A stretch of DNA of 64,000 bases. Source: Climacium dendroides (taxonomy: Eukaryota; Streptophyta; Bryopsida; Hypnales; Climaciaceae). The notes beneath the pieces were generated by a model that was not told the DNA's origin, did no database searches, and saw only the letters and a list, made by a program, of their open reading frames with translations. Shown here in pieces: positions 23,425 to 35,506 of the stretch. The stretch spans positions 930,001 to 994,000 of the forward strand of contig CATNNA010000007.1 in the NCBI GenBank assembly GCA_950106755.1, written 5' to 3'. The translations under genes and the position numbers were made by a program. Positions within the stretch are counted from its first letter, which is position 1; each line of letters starts with the position of its first letter.

Positions 23425-24889
23425 CTTGACAAATGCAAATGTTGCAAGATGTCATTTTCAAATCATTTGTAACAACTTATTTGATGGTCTAAATTGGAAG
23501 GGAATGTGTGAGAATTTCAAAAAGAGATCGTGGACTTGTCTTGTACTTTGACGGCCCAACCTCAAATCTCATGCACATTGCACGTCGAAATATGCAAGCA
23601 AAGAAAATGTGCAAGTTGCCAATGCTCCAAGCCTTCCTTTTGCAATTGGAAAATGGTAATTCATGGAGAAAATGTGAAGGCAATGCGTGACCAATGCAAC
23701 AAAATAGAATTGGGCTTGCCTTGCACTTGGAGGGCCACAATCATATCAAACCTCCTAGATGTTGCACGTAGGAATAGGAAAGCAAGAATACTTGGCAAAT
23801 GCAAATGTTGCAAGATGTCATTTTCAAATGATTTGTAACAATTTATTTGATGGTCTAAATTGGAAGGGAATGTGTGAGAATTTCAAAAAGAGATCGTGGA
23901 CTTGTCTTGTACTTTGACGCCCCAACCTCAAATCTCATGCACATTGCACGTCGAAATATGCAAGCAAAGAAGATGTGCAAGTTGCCAATGCTCCATGCCT
24001 TCCTTTTGCAATTGGAAAATGGTAATTCATGGAGAAAATGTGAAGGCAATGCGTGACCAATGCAACAAAATAGAATTGGGCTTGCCTTGCACTTAGAGGG
24101 CCACAATCATTTCAATCCTCATGGACGTTGCACGATGGAAAAGGAAAGCAAGAATACTTGGCAAATGCAAATGTTGCAAGATGTCATTTTCAAATGATTT
24201 GTAACAACTTATTTGATGGTCTAAATTGGAAGGGAATGTGTGAGAATTTCAAAAAGAGATCGTGGACTTGTCTTGTACTTTGACGGCCCAACCTCAAATC
24301 TCATGCACATTGCACGTCGAAATATGCAAGCAAAGAAAATGTGCAAGTTGCCAATGCTCCAAGCCTTCCTTTTGCAATTGGAAAATGGTAATTCATGGAG
24401 AAAATGTGAAGGCAATGCGTGACCAATGCAACAAAATAGAATTGGGCTTGCCTTGCACTTAGAGGGCCACAATCATTTCAATCCTCATAGACGTTGCACG
24501 ATGGAAAAGGAAAGCAAGAATACTTGGCAAATGCAAATGTTGCAAGATGTCATTTTCAAATCATTTGTAACAACTTATATGATGGTCTAAATTGGAGGGG
24601 AATGTGTGAGAATTTCAAAAAGAGATCGTGGACTTGTCTTGTACTTTGACGCCCCAACCTCAAATCTCATGCACATTGCACGTCGAAATATGCAAGCAAA
24701 GAAAATGTGCAAGTTGCCAATGCTCCAAGCCTTCCATTAGCAATTGGAAAATGGTAATTCATGGAGAAAATGTGAAGGCAATGCGTGACCAATGCAACAA
24801 AATAGAATTGGGCTTGCCTTGCACTTGGAGGGCCACAATCATTTCAAACCTTATAGACGTTGCACGATGGAAAAAGGAAAGCAAGAATA
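23425..24889 (+). repeat. 1465-bp higher-order repeat, copy 1 (variant third unit)
   Basis: Four units: GACGGCCC/CTCCTAGATG (23425), CTCCATGCC/CTCATGGACG (23791), GACGGCCC/TAG (24157) and CCATTAGC with an extra A (24523-24889, A5 run at 24871-24875). The third unit lacks the CATACAC marker of later copies, and the second has GAAGATG where later copies have GAAAATG. Confidence 0.85.
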
Positions 24890-25622
24890 CTTGGCAAATG
24901 CAAATGTTGCAAGATGTCATTTTCAAATCATTTGTAACAACTTATATGATGGTCTAAATTGGAAGGGAATGTGTGAGAATTTCAAAAAGAGATCGTGGAC
25001 TTGTCTTGTACTTTGACGGCCCAACCTCAAATCTCATGCACATTGCACGTCGAAATATGCAAGCAAAGAAAATGTGCAAGTTGCCAATGCTCCAAGCCTT
25101 CCTTTTGCAATTGGAAAATGGTAATTCATGGAGAAAATGTGAAGGCAATGCGTGACCAATGCAACAAAATAGAATTGGGCTTGCCTTGCACTTGGAGGGC
25201 CACAATCATATCAAACCTCCTAGATGTTGCACGTAGGAATAGGAAAGCAAGAATACTTGGCAAATGCAAATGTTGCAAGATGTCATTTTCAAATGATTTG
25301 TAACAATTTATTTGATGGTCTAAATTGGAAGGGAATGTGTGAGAATTTCAAAAAGAGATCGTGGACTTGTCTTGTACTTTGACGCCCCAACCTCAAATCT
25401 CATGCACATTGCACGTCGAAATATGCAAGCAAAGAAAATGTGCAAGTTGCCAATGCTCCATGCCTTCCTTTTGCAATTGGAAAATGGTAATTCATGGAGA
25501 AAATGTGAAGGCAATGCGTGACCAATGCAACAAAATAGAATTGGGCTTGCCTTGCACTTGGAGGGCCACAATCATTTCAAACCTTATAGACGTTGCACGA
25601 TGGAAAAAGGAAAGCAAGAATA
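24890..25622 (+). repeat. Two-unit (733-bp) shortened copy of the higher-order repeat
   Basis: A GACGGCCC/CTCCTAGATG unit is followed directly by a 367-bp hybrid unit. Two of the four unit types are missing, which is the expected product of an unequal exchange between the second and fourth unit types. Confidence 0.85.
25256..25622 (+). repeat. Hybrid satellite unit carrying a mapped exchange point
   Basis: The left part matches the second unit type of the higher-order repeat: CTCCATGCC with T at 25461, then CTTTTGC. The right part matches the fourth type: TGG at 25559-25561, CTTATAGACG, extra A at 25604-25608, CAAATCATTTG. The switch lies between about 25471 and 25560, inside the conserved core. 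Confidence 0.85.
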
Positions 25623-27087
25623 CTTGGCAAATGCAAATGTTGCAAGATGTCATTTTCAAATCATTTGTAACAACTTATATGATGGTCTAAATTGGAAGGG
25701 AATGTGTGAGAATTTCAAAAAGAGATCGTGGACTTGTCTTGTACTTTGACGGCCCAACCTCAAATCTCATGCACATTGCACGTCGAAATATGCAAGCAAA
25801 GAAAATGTGCAAGTTGCCAATGCTCCAAGCCTTCCTTTTGCAATTGGAAAATGGTAATTCATGGAGAAAATGTGAAGGCAATGCGTGACCAATGCAACAA
25901 AATAGAATTGGGCTTGCCTTGCACTTGGAGGGCCACAATCATATCAAACCTCCTAGATGTTGCACGTAGGAATAGGAAAGCAAGAATACTTGGCAAATGC
26001 AAATGTTGCAAGATGTCATTTTCAAATGATTTGTAACAATTTATTTGATGGTCTAAATTGGAAGGGAATGTGTGAGAATTTCAAAAAGAGATCGTGGACT
26101 TGTCTTGTACTTTGACGCCCCAACCTCAAATCTCATGCACATTGCACGTCGAAATATGCAAGCAAAGAAAATGTGCAAGTTGCCAATGCTCCATGCCTTC
26201 CTTTTGCAATTGGAAAATGGTAATTCATGGAGAAAATGTGAAGGCAATGCGTGACCAATGCAACAAAATAGAATTGGGCTTGCCTTGCACTTAGAGGGCC
26301 ACAATCATTTCAATCCTCATGGACGTTGCACGATGGAAAAGGAAAGCAGGAATACTTGGCAAATGCAAATGTTGCAAGATGTCATTTTCAAATGATTTGT
26401 AACAACTTATTTGATGGTCTAAATTGGAAGGGAATGTGTGAGAATTTCAAAAAGAGATCGTGGACTTGTCTTGTACTTTGACGCCCCAACCTCAAATCTC
26501 ATACACATTGCACGTCGAAATATGCAAGCAAAGAAAATGTGCAAGTTGCCAATGCTCCAAGCCTTCCTTTTGCAATTGGAAAATGGTAATTCATGGAGAA
26601 AATGTGAAGGCAATGCGTGACCAATGCAACAAAATAGAATTGGGCTTGCCTTGCACTTAGAGGGCCACAATCATTTCAATCCTCATAGACGTTGCACGAT
26701 GGAAAAGGAAAGCAAGAATACTTGGCAAATGCAAATGTTGCAAGATGTCATTTTCAAATCATTTGTAACAACTTATATGATGGTCTAAATTGGAGGGGAA
26801 TGTGTGAGAATTTCAAAAAGAGATCGTGGACTTGTCTTGTACTTTGACGCCCCAACCTCAAATCTCATGCACATTGCACGTCGAAATATGCAAGCAAAGA
26901 AAATGTGCAAGTTGCCAATGCTCCAAGCCTTCCATTAGCAATTGGAAAATGGTAATTCATGGAGAAAATGTGAAGGCAATGCGTGACCAATGCAACAAAA
27001 TAGAATTGGGCTTGCCTTGCACTTGGAGGGCCACAATCATTTCAAACCTTATAGACGTTGCACGATGGAAAAAGGAAAGCAAGAATA
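25623..27087 (+). repeat. 1465-bp higher-order repeat, copy 2
   Basis: Full four-unit copy: 25623 (GACGGCCC), 25989 (CTCCATGCC, CTCATGGACG, GCAGGAATAC), 26355 (CATACAC, TAG) and 26721-27087 (CCATTAGC, extra A at 27069-27073). At all marker sites it matches the next copy. Confidence 0.9.
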
Positions 27088-28552
27088 CTTGGCAAATGCA
27101 AATGTTGCAAGATGTCATTTTCAAATCATTTGTAACAACTTATATGATGGTCTAAATTGGAAGGGAATGTGTGAGAATTTCAAAAAGAGATCGTGGACTT
27201 GTCTTGTACTTTGACGGCCCAACCTCAAATCTCATGCACATTGCACGTCGAAATATGCAAGCAAAGAAAATGTGCAAGTTGCCAATGCTCCAAGCCTTCC
27301 TTTTGCAATTGGAAAATGGTAATTCATGGAGAAAATGTGAAGGCAATGCGTGACCAATGCAACAAAATAGAATTGGGCTTGCCTTGCACTTGGAGGGCCA
27401 CAATCATATCAAACCTCCTAGATGTTGCACGTAGGAATAGGAAAGCAAGAATACTTGGCAAATGCAAATGTTGCAAGATGTCATTTTCAAATGATTTGTA
27501 ACAATTTATTTGATGGTCTAAATTGGAAGGGAATGTGTGAGAATTTCAAAAAGAGATCGTGGACTTGTCTTGTACTTTGACGCCCCAACCTCAAATCTCA
27601 TGCACATTGCACGTCGAAATATGCAAGCAAAGAAAATGTGCAAGTTGCCAATGCTCCATGCCTTCCTTTTGCAATTGGAAAATGGTAATTCATGGAGAAA
27701 ATGTGAAGGCAATGCGTGACCAATGCAACAAAATAGAATTGGGCTTGCCTTGCACTTAGAGGGCCACAATCATTTCAATCCTCATGGACGTTGCACGATG
27801 GAAAAGGAAAGCAGGAATACTTGGCAAATGCAAATGTTGCAAGATGTCATTTTCAAATGATTTGTAACAACTTATTTGATGGTCTAAATTGGAAGGGAAT
27901 GTGTGAGAATTTCAAAAAGAGATCGTGGACTTGTCTTGTACTTTGACGCCCCAACCTCAAATCTCATACACATTGCACGTCGAAATATGCAAGCAAAGAA
28001 AATGTGCAAGTTGCCAATGCTCCAAGCCTTCCTTTTGCAATTGGAAAATGGTAATTCATGGAGAAAATGTGAAGGCAATGCGTGACCAATGCAACAAAAT
28101 AGAATTGGGCTTGCCTTGCACTTAGAGGGCCACAATCATTTCAATCCTCATAGACGTTGCACGATGGAAAAGGAAAGCAAGAATACTTGGCAAATGCAAA
28201 TGTTGCAAGATGTCATTTTCAAATCATTTGTAACAACTTATATGATGGTCTAAATTGGAGGGGAATGTGTGAGAATTTCAAAAAGAGATCGTGGACTTGT
28301 CTTGTACTTTGACGCCCCAACCTCAAATCTCATGCACATTGCACGTCGAAATATGCAAGCAAAGAAAATGTGCAAGTTGCCAATGCTCCAAGCCTTCCAT
28401 TAGCAATTGGAAAATGGTAATTCATGGAGAAAATGTGAAGGCAATGCGTGACCAATGCAACAAAATAGAATTGGGCTTGCCTTGCACTTGGAGGGCCACA
28501 ATCATTTCAAACCTTATAGACGTTGCACGATGGAAAAAGGAAAGCAAGAATA
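27088..28552 (+). repeat. 1465-bp higher-order repeat, copy 3
   Basis: Full four-unit copy matching 25623-27087 at every marker checked, with the extra A at 28534-28538. The near identity over 1.46 kb points to very recent tandem amplification. Confidence 0.9.
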
Positions 28553-30016
28553 CTTGGCAAATGCAAATGTTGCAAGATGTCATTTTCAAATCATTTGTAA
28601 CAACTTATATGATGGTCTAAATTGGAAGGGAATGTGTGAGAATTTCAAAAAGAGATCGTGGACTTGTCTTGTACTTTGACGGCCCAACCTCAAATCTCAT
28701 GCACATTGCACGTCGAAATATGCAAGCAAAGAAAATGTGCAAGTTGCCAATGCTCCAAGCCTTCCTTTTGCAATTGGAAAATGGTAATTCATGGAGAAAA
28801 TGTGAAGGCAATGCGTGACCAATGCAACAAAATAGAATTGGGCTTGCCTTGCACTTGGAGGGCCACAATCATATCAAACCTCCTAGATGTTGCACGTAGG
28901 AATAGGAAAGCAAGAATACTTGGCAAATGCAAATGTTGCAAGATGTCATTTTCAAATGATTTGTAACAATTTATTTGATGGTCTAAATTGGAAGGGAATG
29001 TGTGAGAATTTCAAAAAGAGATCGTGGACTTGTCTTGTACTTTGACGCCCCAACCTCAAATCTCATGCACATTGCACGTCGAAATATGCAAGCAAAGAAA
29101 ATGTGCAAGTTGCCAATGCTCCATGCCTTCCTTTTGCAATTGGAAAATGGTAATTCATGGAGAAAATGTGAAGGCAATGCGTGACCAATGCAACAAAATA
29201 GAATTGGGCTTGCCTTGCACTTAGAGGGCCACAATCATTTCAATCCTCATGGACGTTGCACGATGGAAAAGGAAAGCAGGAATACTTGGCAAATGCAAAT
29301 GTTGCAAGATGTCATTTTCAAATGATTTGTAACAACTTATTTGATGGTCTAAATTGGAAGGGAATGTGTGAGAATTTCAAAAAGAGATCGTGGACTTGTC
29401 TTGTACTTTGACGCCCCAACCTCAAATCTCATACACATTGCACGTCGAAATATGCAAGCAAAGAAAATGTGCAAGTTGCCAATGCTCCAAGCCTTCCTTT
29501 TGCAATTGGAAAATGGTAATTCATGGAGAAAATGTGAAGGCAATGCGTGACCAATGCAACAAAATAGAATTGGGCTTGCCTTGCACTTAGAGGGCCACAA
29601 TCATTTCAATCCTCATAGACGTTGCACGATGGAAAAGGAAAGCAAGAATACTTGGCAAATGCAAATGTTGCAAGATGTCATTTTCAAATCATTTGTAACA
29701 ACTTATATGATGGTCTAAATTGGAGGGGAATGTGTGAGAATTTCAAAAAGAGATCGTGGACTTGTCTTGTACTTTGACGCCCCAACCTCAAATCTCATGC
29801 ACATTGCACGTCGAAATATGCAAGCAAAGAAAATGTGCAAGTTGCCAATGCTCCAAGCCTTCCTTTTGCAATTGGAAAATGGTAATTCATGGAGAAAATG
29901 TGAAGGCAATGCGTGACCAATGCAACAAAATAGAATTGGGCTTGCCTTGCACTTAGAGGGCCACAATCATTTCAATCCTCATAGACGTTGCACGATGGAA
30001 AAGGAAAGCAAGAATA
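28553..30016 (+). repeat. 1464-bp higher-order repeat, copy 4 with replaced fourth unit
   Basis: The first three units match copies 2 and 3. The fourth (29651) keeps the GGAGGGGAATG start, then becomes a CTTTTGC/TAG unit without the extra A. This replaced unit is the link to zone V, where the same GGAGGGG-plus-TAG type recurs at 31847 and 35507. Confidence 0.85.
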
Positions 30017-31629
30017 CTTGGCAAATGCAAATGTTGCAAGATGTCATTTTCAAATGATTTGTAACAACTTATTTGATGGTCTAAATTGGAAGGGAATGTA
30101 TGAGACTTTCAAAAAGAGATCGTGGACTTGCCTTGTACTTTGACGCCCCAACCTCAAATCTCATGCACATTGCACGTCGAAATATGCAAGCAAAGAAAAT
30201 GTGCAAGTTGCCAATGCTCCAAGCCTTCCTTTTGCAATTGGAAAATGGTAATTCATGGAGAAAATGTGAAGGCAATGCGTGACCAATGCAACAAAATAGA
30301 ATTGGGCTTGCCTTGCACTTAGAGGGCCACAATCATTTCAATCCTCATAGACGTTGCACGATGGAAAAGGAAAGCAAGAATACTTGGCAAATGCAAATGT
30401 TGCAAGATGTCATTTTCAAATCATTTGTAACAACTTATATGATGGTCTAAATTGGAAGGGAATGTGTGAGAATTTCAAAAAGAGATCGTGGACTTGTCTT
30501 GTACTTTGACGCCCCAACCTCAAATCTCATGCACATTGCACGTCGAAATATGCAAGCAAAGAAAATGTGCAAGTTGCCAATGCTCCAAGCCTTCCTTTTG
30601 CAATTGGAAAATGGTAATTCATGGAGAAAATGTGAAGGCAATGCGTGACCAATGCAACAAAATAGAATTGGGCTTGCCTTGCACTTAGAGGGCCACAATC
30701 ATTTCAATCCTCATAGACGTTGCACGATGGAAAAGGAAAGCAAGAATAGTTGGCAAATGCAAATGTTGCAAGATGTCATTTTCAAATGATTTGTAACAAC
30801 TTATTTGATGGTCTAAATTGGAAGGGAATGTATGAGACTTTCAAAAAGAGATCGTGGACTTGCCTTGTACTTTGACGCCCCAACCTCAAATCTCATGCAC
30901 ATTGCACGTCGAAATATGCAAGCAAAGAAAATGTGCAAGTTGCCAATGCTCCAAGCCTTCCTTTTGCAATTGGAAAATGGTAATTCATGGAGAAAATGTG
31001 AAGGCAATGCGTGACCAATGCAACAAAATAGAATTGGGCTTGCCTTGCACTTAGAGGGCCACAATCATTTCAATCCTCATAGACGTTGCACGATGGAAAA
31101 GGAAAGCAAGAATACTTGGCAAATGCAAATGTTGCAAGATGTCATTTTCAAATCATTTGTAACAACTTATTTGATGGTCTAAATTGGAAGGGAATGTGTG
31201 AGAATTTCAAAAAGAGATCGTGGACTTGTCTTGTACTTTGACGCCCCAACCTCAAATCTCATGCACATTGCACGTCGAAATATGCAAGCAAAGAAAATGT
31301 GCAAGTTGCCAATGCTCCAAGCCTTCCTTTTGCAATTGGAAAATGGTAATTCATGGAGAAAATGTGAAGGCAATGCGTGACCAATGCAACAAAATAGAAT
31401 TGGGCTTGCCTTGCACTTAGAGGGCCACAATCATTTCAATCCTCATGGACGTTGCACGATGGAAAAGGAAAGCAGGAATACTTGGCAAATGCAAATGTTG
31501 CAAGATGTCATTTTCAAATGATTTGTAACAACTTATTTGATGGTCTAAATTGGAAGGGAATGTGTGAGAATTTCAAAAAGAGATCGTGGACTTGTCTTGT
31601 ACTTTGACGCCCCAACCTCAAATCTCATA

Positions 31630-34600
31630 CACATTGCACGTCGAAATATGCAAGCAAAGAAAATGTGCAAGTTGCCAATGCTCCAAGCCTTCCTTTTGCA
31701 ATTGGAAAATGGTAATTCATGGAGAAAATGTGAAGGCAATGCGTGACCAATGCAACAAAATAGAATTGGGCTTGCCTTGCACTTAGAGGGCCACAATCAT
31801 TTCAATCCTCATAGACGTTGCACGATGGAAAAGGAAAGCAAGAATACTTGGCAAATGCAAATGTTGCAAGATGTCATTTTCAAATCATTTGTAACAACTT
31901 ATATGATGGTCTAAATTGGAGGGGAATGTGTGAGAATTTCAAAAAGAGATCGTGGACTTGTCTTGTACTTTGACGCCCCAACCTCAAATCTCATGCACAT
32001 TGCACGTCGAAATATGCAAGCAAAGAAAATGTGCAAGTTGCCAATGCTCCAAGCCTTCCTTTTGCAATTGGAAAATGGTAATTCATGGAGAAAATGTGAA
32101 GGCAATGCGTGACCAATGCAACAAAATAGAATTGGGCTTGCCTTGCACTTAGAGGGCCACAATCATTTCAATCCTCATAGACGTTGCACGATGGAAAAGG
32201 AAAGCAAGAATACTTGGCAAATGCAAATGTTGCAAGATGTCATTTTCAAATGATTTGTAACAACTTATTTGATGGTCTAAATTGGAAGGGAATGTATGAG
32301 ACTTTCAAAAAGAGATCGTGGACTTGCCTTGTACTTTGACGCCCCAACCTCAAATCTCATGCACATTGCACGTCGAAATATGCAAGCAAAGAAAATGTGC
32401 AAGTTGCCAATGCTCCAAGCCTTCCTTTTGCAATTGGAAAATGGTAATTCATGGAGAAAATGTGAAGGCAATGCGTGACCAATGCAACAAAATAGAATTG
32501 GGCTTGCCTTGCACTTGGACGGCCACAATCATTTCAAACCTCATAGACGTTGCACGATGGAAAAGGAAAGCAAGAATACTTGGCAAATGCAAATGTTGCA
32601 AGATGTCATTTTCAAATGATTTGTAACAACTTATTTGATGGTCTAAATTGGAAGGGAATGTGTGAGAATTTCAAAAAGAGATCGTGGACTTGTCTTGTAC
32701 TTTGACGGCCCAACCTCAAATCTCATGCACATTGCACGTCGAAATATGCAAGCAAAGAAAATGTGCAAGTTGCCAATGCTCCAAGCCTTCCTTTTGCAAT
32801 TGGAAAATGGTAATTCATGGAGAAAATGTGAAGGCAATGCGTGACCAATGCAACAAAATAGAATTGGGCTTGCCTTGCACTTAGAGGGCCACAATCATTT
32901 CAATCCTCATAGACGTTGCACGATGGAAAAGGAAAGCAAGAATACTTGGCAAATGCAAATGTTGCAAGATGTCATTTTCAAATCATTTGTAACAACTTAT
33001 ATGATGGTCTAAATTGGAAGGGAATGTGTGAGAATTTCAAAAAGAGATCGTGGACTTGTCTTGTACTTTGACGCCCCAACCTCAAATCTCATGCACATTG
33101 CACGTCGAAATATGCAAGCAAAGAAAATGTGCAAGTTGCCAATGCTCCAAGCCTTCCTTTTGCAATTGGAAAATGGTAATTCATGGAGAAAATGTGAAGG
33201 CAATGCGTGACCAATGCAACAAAATAGAATTGGGCTTGCCTTGCACTTAGAGGGCCACAATCATTTCAATCCTCATAGACGTTGCACGATGGAAAAGGAA
33301 AGCAAGAATAGTTGGCAAATGCAAATGTTGCAAGATGTCATTTTCAAATGATTTGTAACAACTTATTTGATGGTCTAAATTGGAAGGGAATGTATGAGAC
33401 TTTCAAAAAGAGATCGTGGACTTGCCTTGTACTTTGACGCCCCAACCTCAAATCTCATGCACATTGCACGTCGAAATATGCAAGCAAAGAAAATGTGCAA
33501 GTTGCCAATGCTCCAAGCCTTCCTTTTGCAATTGGAAAATGGTAATTCATGGAGAAAATGTGAAGGCAATGCGTGACCAATGCAACAAAATAGAATTGGG
33601 CTTGCCTTGCACTTGGACGGCCACAATCATTTCAAACCTCATAGACGTTGCACGATGGAAAAGGAAAGCAAGAATACTTGACAAATGCAAATGTTGCAAG
33701 ATGTCATTTTCAAATGATTTGTAACAACTTATTTGATGGTCTAAATTGGAAGGGAATGTGTGAGAATTTCAAAAAGAGATCGTGGACTTGTCTTGTACTT
33801 TGACGCCCCAACCTCAAATCTCATGCACATTGCACGTCGAAATATGCAAGCAAAGAAAATGTGCAAGTTGCCAATGCTCCAAGCCTTCCTTTTGCAATTG
33901 GAAAATGGTAATTCATGGAGAAAATGTGAAGGCAATGCGTGACCAATGCAACAAAATAGAATTGGGCTTGCCTTGCACTTGGAGGGCCACAATCATATCA
34001 AACCTCCTAGATGTTGCACGTATGAATAGGAAAGCAAGAATACTTGGCAAATGCAAATGTTGCAAGATGTCATTTTCAAATCATTTGTAACAACTTATAT
34101 GATGGTCTAAATTGGAAGGGAATGTGTGAGAATTTCAAAAAGAGATCGTGGACTTGTCTTGTACTTTGACGCCCCAACCTCAAATCTCATGCACATTGCA
34201 CGTCGAAATATGCAAGCAAAGAAAATGTGCAAGTTGCCAATGCTCCAAGCCTTCCTTTTGCAATTGGAAAATGGTAATTCATGGAGAAAATGTGAAGGCA
34301 ATGCGTGACCAATGCAACAAAATAGAATTGGGCTTGCCTTGCACTTGGAGGGCCACAATCATTTCCGTCCTCATAGACGTTGCACGATGGAAAAGGAAAG
34401 CAAGAATACTTGGCAAATGCAAATGTTGCAAGATGTCATTTTCAAATGATTTGTAACAACTTATATGATGGTCTAAATTGGAAGGGAATGTGTGAGAATT
34501 TCAAAAAGAGATCGTCGACTTGTCTTGTACTTTGACGCCCCAACCTCAAATCTCATGCACATTGCACGTCGAAATATGCAAGCAAAGAAAATGTGCAAGT

Positions 34601-34813
34601 TGCCAATGCTCCAAGCCTTCCTTTTGCAATTGGAAAATGGTAATTCATGGAGAAAATGTGAAGGCAATGCGTGACCAATGCAACAAAATAGAATTGGGCT
34701 TGCCTTGCACTTGGAGGGCCACAATCATTTCCGTCCTCATAGACGTTGCACGATGGAAAAGGAAAGCAAGAATACTTGGCAAATGCAAATGTTGCAAGAT
34801 GTCATTTTCAAAT
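31630..34813 (+). repeat. Copy 1 of a 3184-bp segment duplicated at a 3660-bp offset
   Basis: It matches 35290-38473 at all marker sites, including three GTATGAGACTTTC/GACGGCCC/AATAGTTGG neighbours, a GTATGAATAGG unit, a TTCCGTCC unit and a SalI-bearing unit. One difference was seen: G at 32583 against A at 36243. The match is bounded by A/G at 31629/35289 and by G/C at 34814/38474. Confidence 0.85.
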
Positions 34814-35506
34814 GATTTGTAACAACTTATATGATGGTCTAAATTGGAAGGGAATGTGTGAGAATTTCAAAAAGAGATCGTCGACTTGTCTTGTACTTTG
34901 ACGCCCCAACCTCAAATCTCATGCACATTGCACGTCGAAATATGCAAGCAAAGAAAATGTGCAAGTTGCCAATGCTCCAAGCCTTCCTTTTGCAATTGGA
35001 AAATGGTAATTCATGGAGAAAATGTGAAGGCAATGCGTGACCAATGCAACAAAATAGAATTGGGCTTGCCTTGCACTTGGAGGGCCACAATCATTTCCGT
35101 CCTCATAGACGTTGCACGATGGAAAAGGAAAGCAAGAATACTTGGCAAATGCAAATGTTGCAAGATGTCATTTTCAAATGATTTGTAACAACTTATATGA
35201 TGGTCTAAATTGGAAGGGAATGTGTGAGAATTTCAAAAAGAGATCGTCGACTTGTCTTGTACTTTGACGCCCCAACCTCAAATCTCATGCACATTGCACG
35301 TCGAAATATGCAAGCAAAGAAAATGTGCAAGTTGCCAATGCTCCAAGCCTTCCTTTTGCAATTGGAAAATGGTAATTCATGGAGAAAATGTGAAGGCAAT
35401 GCGTGACCAATGCAACAAAATAGAATTGGGCTTGCCTTGCACTTAGAGGGCCACAATCATTTCAATCCTCATAGACGTTGCACGATGGAAAAGGAAAGCA
35501 AGAATA
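34409..35506 (+). repeat. Three consecutive SalI-bearing units (local amplification)
   Basis: Units at 34409, 34775 and 35141 all have GTCGAC (34514, 34880, 35246) where almost all other units have GTGGAC. The first two look identical, and the third is identical until its right part. Outside this run the change appears once more in zone V (38174, part of the duplicated segment) and six times in zone VII. Confidence 0.85.
35141..35506 (+). repeat. Hybrid unit at the junction of the 3660-bp duplication
   Basis: The left part is the SalI type (GTCGAC at 35246, G at 35289). The right part is the TAG type (TTAGAGG near 35443, CAATCCTCATAG, CAAATCATTTG, then GGAGGGG), matching the unit at 31481. 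The switch lies between 35289 and about 35445, so this unit records the exchange that created the duplication. Confidence 0.8.

Larger units (their letters stand above)
23425..29650 (+). repeat. Zone IV: 17 units in a 1465-bp higher-order repeat
   Basis: Four unit types recur in fixed order: GACGGCCC with CTCCTAGATG; CTCCATGCC with CTCATGGACG; CTCATACACATTG with a TAG end; and a CCATTAGC unit with CTTATAGACG and one extra A. The first copy uses a GACGGCCC/TAG unit in third place. The extra A lengthens every fourth unit to 367 bp, so the period is 1465 rather than 1464 bp. GGAGGGGAATG marks the start of the fourth unit. Confidence 0.92.
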
